49,298 nt of DNA from an uncultured bacterium (GTDB lineage: Bacteria; Cyanobacteriota; Vampirovibrionia; Gastranaerophilales; Gastranaerophilaceae): contig CASEYP010000009.1 of the NCBI GenBank assembly GCA_949292185.1, positions 1 through 49,298 of the forward strand. The letters run 5' to 3'. Below the pieces are notes generated by a model. That model saw only the letters and a list, made by a program, of their open reading frames with translations, was not told the origin of the DNA and did no database searches. Shown in pieces: positions 41,442 to 49,298 of the stretch. The translations under genes were made by a program, and so were the position numbers. Positions within the stretch are counted from its first letter, which is position 1. Each line of letters starts with the position of its first letter.

Positions 41442-42566
41442 ATGAATAAGAAGAATATATTATTTGTCTTTGGTACAAGACCAGAAGTTATAAAATTAGC
41501 TCCAGTTATTTTAGAATTAAAAAAATATCCTGATAAGTATAAGGTTATTTTATGTAATACAGAACAGCAAAAAGAACTTTCAAATCAAACTTTAGCATAT
41601 TTTGGATTGAAAGCTGATATAAATTTGGACTGTATGCGTGAAAATCAATCATTAATTGAAGTTCAGGTTAGAATTTTGTCTGCATTAGATAAGGTTTATT
41701 CAAATAACCAAGTGGATTCAACTATTGTTCAAGGTGATACAATGACTGTTTTATGTGGAGCTTTGGCTAGTTTTTATAGAAAAATTCCTGTATTTCACGT
41801 TGAGGCTGGTCTTAGATCTTATGATATATATGAACCGTTTCCTGAAGAAGTTATGCGTCAGATGACTTCTAGAGTTGCTGAATTGCATTTTGCTCCTACC
41901 GAGAAAAATAGAAAAGCTTTATTAAAAGAAGATATTTCAGATAATAAAATTCATGTTACAGGTAATACTGTAATTGATGCATTGTTCTGCTTGTCAGAAG
42001 AAACAATGAAACAAGCTGAAACCTTCTATAAAGAACAAAATATTCCTGTAGATGATAAGGTTGTGTTGATTACTGTTCATAGAAGAGAAAACCATGGTGA
42101 ACGTATTGATAGAATCTTAAATGCTATAGAATTTTTAGTAAAGAAATATACGGATCATAAATTTATTATTCCTGTGCATCCAAATCCTAATGTAAGATGC
42201 AAGGTTTATGATAAATTGAGTAAATATTCAAATGTTTATTTATTAAAACCTTTGGATTATCCATATTTGGTTTATTTAATGAAACATGCAAAATTGATAT
42301 TAACAGATTCAGGTGGTATTCAAGAAGAAGCTCCATCTTTTGGTTGTCCAACATTGGTTATGCGTTATGAAACAGAACGCCAAGAAGGGATTGATGCTGG
42401 AGTATCAGTTTTAGTTGGTGCTGAATATGATAAAATTATATCTTTTAGTTCAGAAATCTTATCTAAAACTCGTGAGCAGTCTCGCCTGCAAGCTCAAAAT
42501 CCTTATGGAAATGGTCATGCAGCTATAACTATTGAACATCTTATTGACCAGTATTTTAATAAATAA
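41442..42566 (+). CDS. wecB: UDP-N-acetylglucosamine 2-epimerase
   Basis: Interconverts UDP-GlcNAc and UDP-ManNAc for surface polysaccharide or teichoic-acid-like linkage units. 374 residues. Family features: FVFGTRPEVIKLAPVI at the start, VQGDTMTVLCGALASFY, VFHVEAGLRSYDIYEPFPEE, and TDSGGIQEEAPSFGCPTLVM. Non-hydrolysing type judged by these motifs and length. Monocistronic with its own promoter. No partner wecC or transferase gene is nearby. Confidence 0.95.
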   Translation: MNKKNILFVFGTRPEVIKLAPVILELKKYPDKYKVILCNTEQQKELSNQTLAYFGLKADINLDCMRENQSLIEVQVRILSALDKVYSNNQVDSTIVQGDTMTVLCGALASFYRKIPVFHVEAGLRSYDIYEPFPEEVMRQMTSRVAELHFAPTEKNRKALLKEDISDNKIHVTGNTVIDALFCLSEETMKQAETFYKEQNIPVDDKVVLITVHRRENHGERIDRILNAIEFLVKKYTDHKFIIPVHPNPNVRCKVYDKLSKYSNVYLLKPLDYPYLVYLMKHAKLILTDSGGIQEEAPSFGCPTLVMRYETERQEGIDAGVSVLVGAEYDKIISFSSEILSKTREQSRLQAQNPYGNGHAAITIEHLIDQYFNK

Positions 42567-42582
42567 AAATTTTTTATGCAAT

Positions 42583-42608
42583 AAAAAAGCAAGTTGTTTA
42601 AACTTGCT
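42583..42608 (-). terminator. Terminator of the AMIN-like membrane protein gene
   Basis: Minus-strand stem AGCAAGTT / AACTTGCT with 5-base loop, followed by six U residues. It lies about 50 bases past the stop at 42660. Confidence 0.75.
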
Positions 42609-42659
42609 AGACATAAAATGTTTTAGGGATATATTTAAGTTTTTCTTGAGGTTTAATTC

Positions 42660-43304
42660 TTATTTAATACCGGATGTTAAGCGCTCATCAATTTTTCTGT
42701 CGATTTTTTTCATTACTCTTTGCATTTTCATATCCGGCATATTCATTTGCTGATGAGCAAGAACTTCATCTCTGTATTTTCTGTATAATTCGATTTCTCT
42801 ATCTTTAATATCTTTTTTGATAAGAAGCTTATCATCTTCTTCTGAAATATCTTTTGAAATTTTAAAGATAACAGCAAATAGTGCTAGTACAAATACTGTC
42901 CACAAAACTCTATCCAATGGTACAGTTTCTCCAACAATTGCTGGATTTCCATTTATAGGTTCAATAATTAGTGTTGAATTTTTAATATTATCCGCAGTTA
43001 TAAATATTTTTAACTTGTGCGGATTTGAATTTTCAATTACCAATCCATCAATGCTTGTTGTTCCTTTATAAATTGCATTTACCGTGTCTTGAGAAGTAAT
43101 TCCAACTAAATCCAATTCAAGCTGATTGTCTGCCTGTGCTTTTTTGATAACCTTTGCAGCTTTATCAGTTCCAAGTATTACATTATAACCAGAATTAGTC
43201 TTTTCTAAAGTAATGGTGTGCAGAATATTGCCTTGCGCATATGCTGCAATAGCTGTGAATCCGAATGCAATTAAGAATGTGAATATTAAAAATAACTTTT
43301 TCAA
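42660..43304 (-). CDS. Exported membrane protein with AMIN-like domain
   Basis: 214 residues. Signal peptide MKKLFLIFTFLIAFGFTAIA with AYA before the cut. Residues about 28-115 form beta strands in the style of an AMIN (murein-binding) domain: NQLELDLVGITSQDTVNAIY, GLVIENSNPHKLKIFITADN. A transmembrane helix (VLWTVFVLALFAVIFKI) follows at about 133-150, then a long charged helix (to 214) rich in K, D, E and R, probably cytoplasmic. May link the cell wall to a cytoplasmic or membrane machine. AMIN assignment is weak. Confidence 0.72.
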   Translation of the reverse strand: MKKLFLIFTFLIAFGFTAIAAYAQGNILHTITLEKTNSGYNVILGTDKAAKVIKKAQADNQLELDLVGITSQDTVNAIYKGTTSIDGLVIENSNPHKLKIFITADNIKNSTLIIEPINGNPAIVGETVPLDRVLWTVFVLALFAVIFKISKDISEEDDKLLIKKDIKDREIELYRKYRDEVLAHQQMNMPDMKMQRVMKKIDRKIDERLTSGIK

Positions 43305-43501
43305 TTCTCTCCCTCCCTAATCTACATTTCAATACTACAACTCTTTTTTTGTTTGTACATCAATCTATAGGTTTAGATAAGTAGTCCCAAAGTTTTAATT
43401 TTTTATTAAGAATTGTAACGAAAGATATGCATGCTGAAATTGAGATAAATTTTAAACCTTTATATAAGTGTAGAGATTAAAAAAGATATTAGGAGCGAGA
43501 A

Positions 43502-43885
43502 ATGATATTATTATTCGGAGAACAAGCAACAAAATCATCTAAATCATCTAAATCAAATAAAAGTACAAATGTTAAAAATAATCCTGTAGAAAATGCAGGA
43601 ATTTTAGCAATGGGTTTAAGTGAAGCAAAAAGCTTGTTAACCGTTGGAGAATATGATACTTATGTATTTTCTAATCCGGCTGCTGTTGATTACTCAATGT
43701 ATTCAAACAGCGATTATGATTCTGCTTCTGATACCGGTTTTATGAGTAGTTTTTCTTCAGCTATTGCAACTCTAGGTTCTAACGCTGGTTTTGCTTCAGC
43801 TTCTTTTGGTGGAGGTTTTGGCGGAGGATTTTCTGCAGGAGCTTCTTGCGGTGGTGGATGTTCTTCATTCTCTTCTGTAGGCTAA
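43502..43885 (+). CDS. Small Gly/Ser-rich protein with Cys-Gly tail
   Basis: 127 residues. The N-terminus MILLFGEQATKSSKSSKSNK is Ser/Lys-rich, the middle ENAGILAMGLSEAKSLLTVG is moderately hydrophobic, and the C-terminal 45 residues are almost only G, S, A, F and C (FGGGFGGGFSAGAS, then CGGGCSSFSS). No Sec signal peptide. Could be a structural or surface protein, or a peptide-type precursor; neither is proven. SD AGGAGCGAG before the ATG, and a strong terminator follows. It precedes the 703-residue lineage protein by about 180 bases. Confidence 0.7.
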   Translation: MILLFGEQATKSSKSSKSNKSTNVKNNPVENAGILAMGLSEAKSLLTVGEYDTYVFSNPAAVDYSMYSNSDYDSASDTGFMSSFSSAIATLGSNAGFASASFGGGFGGGFSAGASCGGGCSSFSSVG

Positions 43886-43916
43886 TTAAGATTTTTTTAC
43901 TGATGGATGATAATAT

Positions 43917-43946
43917 AAGGAACAGAAATAAAATCTGTTCCTTTTT
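43917..43946 (+). terminator. Terminator of the Gly/Ser-rich gene
   Basis: 10-bp stem AAGGAACAGA / TCTGTTCCTT with 7-base loop, then T residues. It lies 31 bases past the stop. Confidence 0.92.
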
Positions 43947-44066
43947 TGTGTTTATTTTTTTGTAACAAAATCTTAACATTAGAGGTAAAAATCCTAAAGA
44001 TTATAGAAAATATGCCGATTTATAAGATAAGAAAAGTTACAAGGAAATTGAAAGGATAAGCTAACA

Positions 44067-46178
44067 ATGGGAATGGCAGCATCACAAGCTAGATTATTAA
44101 CAATCACTGCTCGTTTGGCTGATAATGAGTTGAGATCTCAAACCATTAATAATGCTAAAATGCGTTTGTCTACTCAAAGTTCTCAAGTTAGTGAAAATTA
44201 TATTAATGCATTAAATGATGCAACTATGAAGTTCTCAAATTATGATGCATCAGGTAATGAACAAGTTCAAAATTTAACATATAATGCTTTGACTGCATAT
44301 AGTTCATATAATACTCAATATGGACTTGTAAATTCTTCAGGACAAATTTTAGTAAGTGAAGCAGAAGCTGATTTGTTCCAAAAATCAAATGGTAATTTGA
44401 ATGCATATTTAAAATCTCACGGTCTTGAATATACAACAACATATTTTGATGAATTAGGCGATTTGACAAATGATGCTTACCCTGCACCATTTAATAATAT
44501 TGCAGCTGATGATATGAAAATTTACTATGAAGAATACAATTCTTATGAAAATTCTATCGAAGTAGAAAATTATGAAAATAATTATTCTACATATATGAAT
44601 GCACATGAAAAATTAGCTAATGCCGCTAAAGATACATTAAAAAGCTATTTAACATACTCTGGTAATAGTCCTAAATTGTCAATTGATGCTACAACTAAGG
44701 AAGCATCACTTCAAATGAATAGTTCTACTCCACAATCATTATTAACCGAGTTAAAAAATGCATTTATGGGTACAAATAATAATACCTATAATATTAATAA
44801 TTTAAAGAATTTTAATGGCTCAAGTATTATTTCAGATACAATGTATGATGAAATTGTTAATGAATTGAATAGTTATTCTAATTGGAGTGGTATTTTACCT
44901 GGTTCTGGTGATGTTTACCCTTCAACAGGTATTATTTACAATTCAAAATCTGATTTGGAGGTAAGTTCAGATTCTTTAACATATACTGTTGATGGTCTTA
45001 CTATTACAGTTAATGAAGAAGGTAAAGTTACTGGTATAACCGGAGCTGAAACTGTTACAGAAGATGGTACAACTTATACTTATACAGTACCGGCAGCTGA
45101 TGGTACTTTAACTTTCGAACAATTTATTAACGGCTTATCATACAAAGCAACTAATGATGATTCTTCTGCAAGATATTTCCAATATTCAGTATCAAAAGAT
45201 TCCAGTGGAGCTATTGACGGAGTAAATGTTGGTGCTATTTTAACCACTGCAGAAGATGTTAAAGAAGAATTTAATAATTTCGCTGATGATATAATTAATT
45301 TTATACAAACAGGTGCTAATTACGAAGTCTTTGCTGATTGGGTTATCGACCAAGCAAGTATAGGCGCAGATTTAAGCAAATATGGTATCAATCCTAATGC
45401 AGAAGTTGGTACAACCGGTGATACTTTACAAGATTATCTTGATGAATATATGGATGCAAAAGATAGTTTCTTAGAAAATATTGTATCAAAAAATGATGTT
45501 GTATTATCAACAGGTTTGTCTTCAAAAGACACAGTAGATGAAGATCTTCGTTCTAGTTATACATTTACAAATGATCTTGGAGAAACTGTTGTTGTTACTG
45601 CTGAAAATTTAACAGATATAGATTTTGTACTTCAGTATATTAAAGAAAGAGGTTTAACTCAATCTGATAGCTTTAATACAGTTATCAAAGAATATTTGGT
45701 TGATCAAATGATTGAAGTTTATGGTGAGCCTAAATATGCTTGGGTTGATGAAAACGATACTTCAAATACAGGCAATGCTGATGCTAAAGCTCAATGGTAT
45801 ACAAATTTGTTTAATAGAATGATGAAGGGTTATAAGGCTTTAGAAAATGGTTTAGCTTCTTCTTCTGAATGGATTGAATATGCTTTAGAAAGCGGTATTG
45901 TTTCAATGGAACAAGTTGACAAATCTTATAAATGGGATAGTTTAGATTATAAAACTTGTACAAAAATTACAGAAGAAACTGATGATGCCGCTGTTACAAA
46001 AGCTGAAGCTGAATACAATAGAGCAATGAATGATATTGAATCTAAGGATAATATTTACGACCTTGAATTAAAAAATATTGATACTGAACATTCATCATTA
46101 CAAACAGAATATGAATCTATCAAGAGTGTAATTTCTAAAAATATTGAAAGAACATTCAAATTCAATCAAAGTGCTTAA
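44067..46178 (+). CDS. Large lineage-type protein with flagellin-like helical ends
   Basis: 703 residues. The first about 60 residues are helical (MGMAASQARLLTITARLADN, then NAKMRLSTQSSQVSENYINA). The last about 55 residues form a helix (LELKNIDTEHSSLQTEYESI, ending VISKNIERTFKFNQSA). Between lie Asn/Thr/Ser-rich, beta-type sequences with no Cys until late. Conserved helical ends around a variable middle is the pattern of flagellin, hook-associated and type III-exported filament proteins; I infer a secreted or surface-assembled protein, but homology to flagellin is not shown. No signal peptide. The window-edge protein at 1-54 is a paralog by its tail. Start region AAGGATA with 10 bases to ATG. 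Confidence 0.82.
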   Translation: MGMAASQARLLTITARLADNELRSQTINNAKMRLSTQSSQVSENYINALNDATMKFSNYDASGNEQVQNLTYNALTAYSSYNTQYGLVNSSGQILVSEAEADLFQKSNGNLNAYLKSHGLEYTTTYFDELGDLTNDAYPAPFNNIAADDMKIYYEEYNSYENSIEVENYENNYSTYMNAHEKLANAAKDTLKSYLTYSGNSPKLSIDATTKEASLQMNSSTPQSLLTELKNAFMGTNNNTYNINNLKNFNGSSIISDTMYDEIVNELNSYSNWSGILPGSGDVYPSTGIIYNSKSDLEVSSDSLTYTVDGLTITVNEEGKVTGITGAETVTEDGTTYTYTVPAADGTLTFEQFINGLSYKATNDDSSARYFQYSVSKDSSGAIDGVNVGAILTTAEDVKEEFNNFADDIINFIQTGANYEVFADWVIDQASIGADLSKYGINPNAEVGTTGDTLQDYLDEYMDAKDSFLENIVSKNDVVLSTGLSSKDTVDEDLRSSYTFTNDLGETVVVTAENLTDIDFVLQYIKERGLTQSDSFNTVIKEYLVDQMIEVYGEPKYAWVDENDTSNTGNADAKAQWYTNLFNRMMKGYKALENGLASSSEWIEYALESGIVSMEQVDKSYKWDSLDYKTCTKITEETDDAAVTKAEAEYNRAMNDIESKDNIYDLELKNIDTEHSSLQTEYESIKSVISKNIERTFKFNQSA

Positions 46179-46305
46179 TTTGCCTTAGCATTGGTAAATT
46201 AATATTAAACCTGCCTGATTGTTTCTTGTAATTAATATTTGATTATATACAATAAAGATAAGAGCACTAACGAATATAAATTACGAGGAAGGGGTATTAG
46301 GGTCA

Positions 46306-47697
46306 ATGATTAAATTTGATTATGGTAATGCTGATGTTTCTGTTATTGGCCAAGAGCATGGGCTAAATTTGGCACAAGAATTTGATCAGTACAAAGATCG
46401 TATTGCTTCCATAATAGCAGATTTAAATAAAAGAAAAGATAAACCTGAACAGTGGCTTCAGTGGATGAACCTTGGATATAATGAAGAGACTGTATGGTAT
46501 GTAAAAGAATATGCTTCTATGGTTAGAGGACGCTTTGATAATATTCTTGTTCTTGGAATTGGCGGTTCAGCATTAGGTGGTATTGCGATTACTGAGGCAT
46601 TATTAAAACCTTATTGGAATTTATTGACACCTGAACAACGAGATAATTACCCTAGAATATTCTTTCTTGATAATATTGATCCTGATTCAATGACAGCATT
46701 GTTAGATATGTTGGATTTAAAAAGAACCTTGGTAAATGTTATTACAAAATCCGGTTCTACGGCTGAAACTATGTCACAATTTATGATTGTTAAGGATCGA
46801 TTAGAAAAAGAACTTGGAGAAGATGAATATAGAAAAAATGTTGTAGCTACAACCGATAAACAAACAGGTGTATTAAGACAAATTGCAGAACAAGAAGGGT
46901 ATAAAACTTTTGTTGTTCCTGATGATGTTGGTGGTAGATTTTCAGTGTTTTCAGCTGTAGGATTATTACCGATTGCACTTGTTGGGTTGGATATTGACGA
47001 TATAATGAACGGTATTAAGGATATGGATTTAGCCTTAAAAAATACTGATATCCATGAAAATATAGCAGCACAAGGTGCATTAATTCAATATCTTATGGAT
47101 GTTAAAAAAGGTAAGAATTTATCTGTAATGATGCCATATTCTAGTCGCTTAAGATACGTATCTGATTGGTATGTTCAGCTTTGGGCAGAATCATTAGGAA
47201 AAAGTACAGATAAGGATGGAAATCATGTTCATGTTGGACCTACTCCGATAAAAGCACTTGGTGCAACTGATCAGCACTCTCAATTTCAACTTTTTAATGA
47301 AGGGCCTAATGATAAAATTATTACTTTCATTAGAGTTGGGGAATTTGATAAAACTTTGGAAATCCCGAGAATATTTGAATATACCGGAATTGGTTATTTA
47401 GGCGGAAAAACTATTAATGATTTAATTAACGCAGAAGCTGATTCTACAAGAGTCTCTCTTTCTGATTATGAAAGACCAACTGTTACGATTACAATACCAA
47501 AGGTTGATGGTTATAGTATTGCACAGCTTTTATATATGTTAGAAGTTCAGACAGCCATTGCTGGTGAACTTTATAATATTGATACTTTTTCTCAACCTGG
47601 TGTTGAACAGGCAAAAAATTATACTTATGCATTGATGGGTAGAGCAGGGTACGAGGATTCAGCAAGTATTTTGCAGTCTAAGATTGCAATGCGTTAA
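46306..47697 (+). CDS. pgi: Glucose-6-phosphate isomerase
   Basis: Interconverts glucose-6-phosphate and fructose-6-phosphate in the cytoplasm. 463 residues, close to the Firmicutes-type length. Motifs: LVLGIGGSALGGIAITEALL, VITKSGSTAETMSQF (phosphate-binding), VVPDDVGGRFSVFSAVG and HVHVGPTPIKALGATDQHSQ with the active-site His. The ATG at 46306 has AGGG close upstream and GAGGAAGGGG further back, so the SD spacing is unusual. Not in an operon with glgC or malQ but completes the hexose-phosphate link. Confidence 0.96.
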   Translation: MIKFDYGNADVSVIGQEHGLNLAQEFDQYKDRIASIIADLNKRKDKPEQWLQWMNLGYNEETVWYVKEYASMVRGRFDNILVLGIGGSALGGIAITEALLKPYWNLLTPEQRDNYPRIFFLDNIDPDSMTALLDMLDLKRTLVNVITKSGSTAETMSQFMIVKDRLEKELGEDEYRKNVVATTDKQTGVLRQIAEQEGYKTFVVPDDVGGRFSVFSAVGLLPIALVGLDIDDIMNGIKDMDLALKNTDIHENIAAQGALIQYLMDVKKGKNLSVMMPYSSRLRYVSDWYVQLWAESLGKSTDKDGNHVHVGPTPIKALGATDQHSQFQLFNEGPNDKIITFIRVGEFDKTLEIPRIFEYTGIGYLGGKTINDLINAEADSTRVSLSDYERPTVTITIPKVDGYSIAQLLYMLEVQTAIAGELYNIDTFSQPGVEQAKNYTYALMGRAGYEDSASILQSKIAMR

Positions 47698-47699
47698 TA

Positions 47700-47727
47700 T
47701 TGACTTTGTTTTAATCTGAATTATATT
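47700..47727 (+). promoter_or_regulatory. Promoter placed for a leaderless mRNA (47735 gene and trxB)
   Basis: TTGACT (47700-47705), 16-base spacer, TATATT (47722-47727). The start would fall at about 47734, next to the A of ATG 47735, and there is no SD for that ATG. Confidence 0.55.
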
Positions 47728-47734
47728 TATAAAC

Positions 47735-48226
47735 ATGAAATTATTTAAGTATTTTTTATTAATATTTGTTTTTCTTTTGATAAGCGTACCTTATTCTGTT
47801 GCAAAAGTTTTAAAGGCTGGTGTTTCCTTTGTACCAGAGGGTTTTTATGGCTCTTGGAGGGTAGTATCTCAAAGAGTTGAGACAGATTCGCCTGTTACGT
47901 TTAAAGAAAAAGGACTTGATTTATGGAACTTGTCACAAGAAAATGACGTCATAACATTAAGTAATCCATTTTCTGGCGCTAGCGCACAAATTCAGGTAAG
48001 TCGAGCTGATAAAAACAGCGTTGTGTTTAGCAAAAATGGGAAATATGATAATAAAATACTTATAGACACAGTCAGTATAACAATTAATGGGGAAAGTTTT
48101 ACCGGGGTTGATGAGTTAAAACTTGATACTGTTTCTGATGTTGATGGTAAAATTATAAAGTCTGAGAGGGCAAAGTATTCTATAAAGGGCGAGAAAATTG
48201 CCGGACAAAGTGTATTAGGAAAATAG
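47735..48226 (+). CDS. Small secreted protein of unknown family
   Basis: 163 residues. Signal peptide KLFKYFLLIFVFLLISVPYS with SVAK at the probable cut. The mature part is beta-rich (GFYGSWRVVSQRVETDSPV, LWNLSQENDVITLSNPFSGA), suggesting a small beta-sandwich or lipocalin-like exported protein. No Cys after the signal. It lies 11 bases ahead of trxB on the same strand and would share its transcript. Family not recognised. Confidence 0.8.
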   Translation: MKLFKYFLLIFVFLLISVPYSVAKVLKAGVSFVPEGFYGSWRVVSQRVETDSPVTFKEKGLDLWNLSQENDVITLSNPFSGASAQIQVSRADKNSVVFSKNGKYDNKILIDTVSITINGESFTGVDELKLDTVSDVDGKIIKSERAKYSIKGEKIAGQSVLGK

Positions 48227-48237
48227 AGGATTAGTAT

Positions 48238-49179
48238 ATGGCACAAATTTTTGATTTTGATACAGTTATTTTAGGTGGTGGACCTGGTGGTTTTGCTGCA
48301 GGAATTTATGCAGCAAGAGGTGCTGTTTCTACCGCAATTGTTGATATAAGTATGCTTGGTGGTCAGCCATCTAACTATTTAGAATTAGAAAATTACCCTG
48401 GGTTTGCTCAAATTGGCGGTTATGAGCTTATGGAAAAATTTGAAGAACACGCAGATAAATTTGGAGTTAATAAGTTTCCTATGCAAGAAATTGTTTCTGT
48501 AGATTTACTTTCAAATCCAAAAGTTATTGTTACTAATGAAGCTGAATTTAGGGCAAAATCTGTAATTATCGCAACAGGTGCTAAGCCTATGAAATTGGGC
48601 GTTCCGGGTGAAGAAGAATTTGTAGGTCGTGGCGTTAGTTATTGTGCAGTTTGTGATGGTGCATTTTATAAAGATAAAGTTGTTGCTGTTGTCGGTGGTG
48701 GCAATTCTGCAGTTGAAGAAGCTATGTATCTTACAAAATTTGCTTCAAAAGTTTATGTTATTCATAGAAGAAATGAATTGCGTGCCGATAAAATTGTTCA
48801 AGAACGTGCTTTTAAAAATGAAAAATTAGAATTCGTTTGGGATACTGTAGTTAAAGAAATTCAAGGGTCGGATTTAGTTAATTCTATTGTGGTTGAAAAT
48901 GTTAAATCCGGTGAAACTTCAAGTATTACAGTAAACGGAATTTTCCCATATATTGGTATTTTGCCAAATGTTGATAATTTTACAGGTCAAATTGAACAAG
49001 ATCAAAGAGGTTTTATTGTTACAGATGATACTATGAAAACTTCTGTTGATGGCGTTTATGCTATCGGAGATGTGAGAGTTACACCTTTAAGACAAGTTAT
49101 TACGGCAGCTGCTGATGGTGCTATTGGTGCTGTTTATGCTGTTAAATATCTTGAAGCTTTAAAAGAAGTTACTGTATAA
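48238..49179 (+). CDS. trxB: Thioredoxin-disulfide reductase
   Basis: FAD-dependent enzyme that reduces thioredoxin with NADPH. 313 residues. FAD-binding GGGPGGFAAGIYAARG near the start, redox pair Cys136-Ala-Val-Cys139 in VSYCAVCDGAFYKDK, NADPH-binding VVGGGNSAVEEAM, and C-terminal GVYAIGDVRVTPLRQVITAA. Low-molecular-weight type. SD AGAGGA. Follows the small secreted gene by 11 bases. No thioredoxin gene is nearby; the glutaredoxin at 41071 is about 7 kb upstream. Confidence 0.97.
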   Translation: MAQIFDFDTVILGGGPGGFAAGIYAARGAVSTAIVDISMLGGQPSNYLELENYPGFAQIGGYELMEKFEEHADKFGVNKFPMQEIVSVDLLSNPKVIVTNEAEFRAKSVIIATGAKPMKLGVPGEEEFVGRGVSYCAVCDGAFYKDKVVAVVGGGNSAVEEAMYLTKFASKVYVIHRRNELRADKIVQERAFKNEKLEFVWDTVVKEIQGSDLVNSIVVENVKSGETSSITVNGIFPYIGILPNVDNFTGQIEQDQRGFIVTDDTMKTSVDGVYAIGDVRVTPLRQVITAAADGAIGAVYAVKYLEALKEVTV

Positions 49180-49205
49180 TTTTATTAAAATTAATCTATA
49201 TTAAT

Positions 49206-49258
49206 AAGATGTAAAGGCTCTGAAAATCCTTTTTGGATAAGGCTTTTACATCTTTTTT
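49206..49258 (+). terminator. Terminator of trxB
   Basis: Outer stem AAGATGTAAA / TTTACATCTT with inner GC pairing and a second short hairpin ATCC / GGAT inside, then T residues. It starts 27 bases past the trxB stop. Confidence 0.85.
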
Positions 49259-49298
49259 ATTATAAAATTTTATATTAAAATTAATATTTTTATTCAAG

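Overview
The window is 49.3 kb of AT-rich, gene-dense bacterial chromosome holding about 50 genes, two tRNAs and many clean intrinsic terminators. There is no rRNA, CRISPR array, insertion sequence or recognisable prophage. The gene set suggests an anaerobic, fermentative, glycogen-making bacterium: glgC, malQ and pgi, with a large NifJ-type pyruvate:ferredoxin oxidoreductase. Several features point to the non-photosynthetic cyanobacterial sister lineage (Melainabacteria/Vampirovibrionia, probably the gut order Gastranaerophilales). These are a Tic20-like membrane protein, a group-2 primary-like sigma factor, prepilins of the KNAFTLAEVL type, and large lineage-type proteins starting MGMAASQARLL. 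That placement is inference from gene content and remembered sequence style; no search was run.

Layout. 1-2954 (+): the last 17 codons of a large lineage-type protein, then glgC and an overlapping pair of unknown membrane proteins. 2943-12632 (mostly -): an anti-sigma/ECF sigma pair whose ribosome-binding site lies in a 20-bp hairpin, a TPR-NHL protein coupled to malQ, tRNA-Lys, glnA, panD, an RHH regulator, and a five-gene run nanE - small gene - ROK kinase - small gene - ubiA-like. 12703-15287 (+): M16 peptidase, family-4 uracil-DNA glycosylase and a coiled-coil protein. 15371-18906 (-): nifJ, split by a one-base frameshift. 19102-25765: a RelA/SpoT-like candidate, an RlmD-type methyltransferase, a lipoprotein, a pilin-like protein, a divergent HxlR / metallo-beta-lactamase-fold pair and tRNA-Val. 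25950-33813: sigma factor, recN, SEC-C protein, leuD-like, degenerate histidine phosphatase, radical SAM protein and AI-2E family permease. 34060-37284 (+): coiled-coil lineage protein, TPR protein, Tic20-like protein, rpsL-rpsG. 37430-41322: an N6-adenine methyltransferase facing a glutaredoxin/HCP-like pair. 41442-49179: wecB, an AMIN-like membrane protein (-), a Gly/Ser/Cys-rich small protein, the 703-residue lineage protein, pgi, a secreted protein and trxB.

How genes work together. GlgC, MalQ and Pgi link hexose phosphate to glycogen synthesis and breakdown. NanE plus a ROK kinase would feed N-acetylmannosamine into the pool, and WecB makes UDP-ManNAc for surface glycans. NifJ supplies reduced ferredoxin and acetyl-CoA. 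Glutaredoxin, the HCP-like protein and TrxB are thiol/redox genes.

Most notable points: (1) the 537-residue protein at 39471-41084 aligns by eye along the hybrid-cluster protein (hydroxylamine reductase) family but appears to have lost all seven hybrid-cluster ligands, making it a candidate pseudoenzyme; (2) a large protein with conserved helical ends and a beta-rich middle (flagellin-like architecture), with a paralog cut by the window start; (3) two unrelated proteins sharing an Asn-rich leader of about 45 residues that ends in an (I/V)SF(T/S)(S/G) motif; (4) an SD-sequestering hairpin in front of an ECF sigma gene; (5) several promoters placed so that the mRNA would be leaderless. No intergenic stretch exceeds 300 bases without a gene; those of 170-260 bases (55-281, 8493-8746, 9437-9610, 18907-19101, 33814-34059, 36220-36427, 43305-43501) hold only the promoters, leaders and terminators listed.
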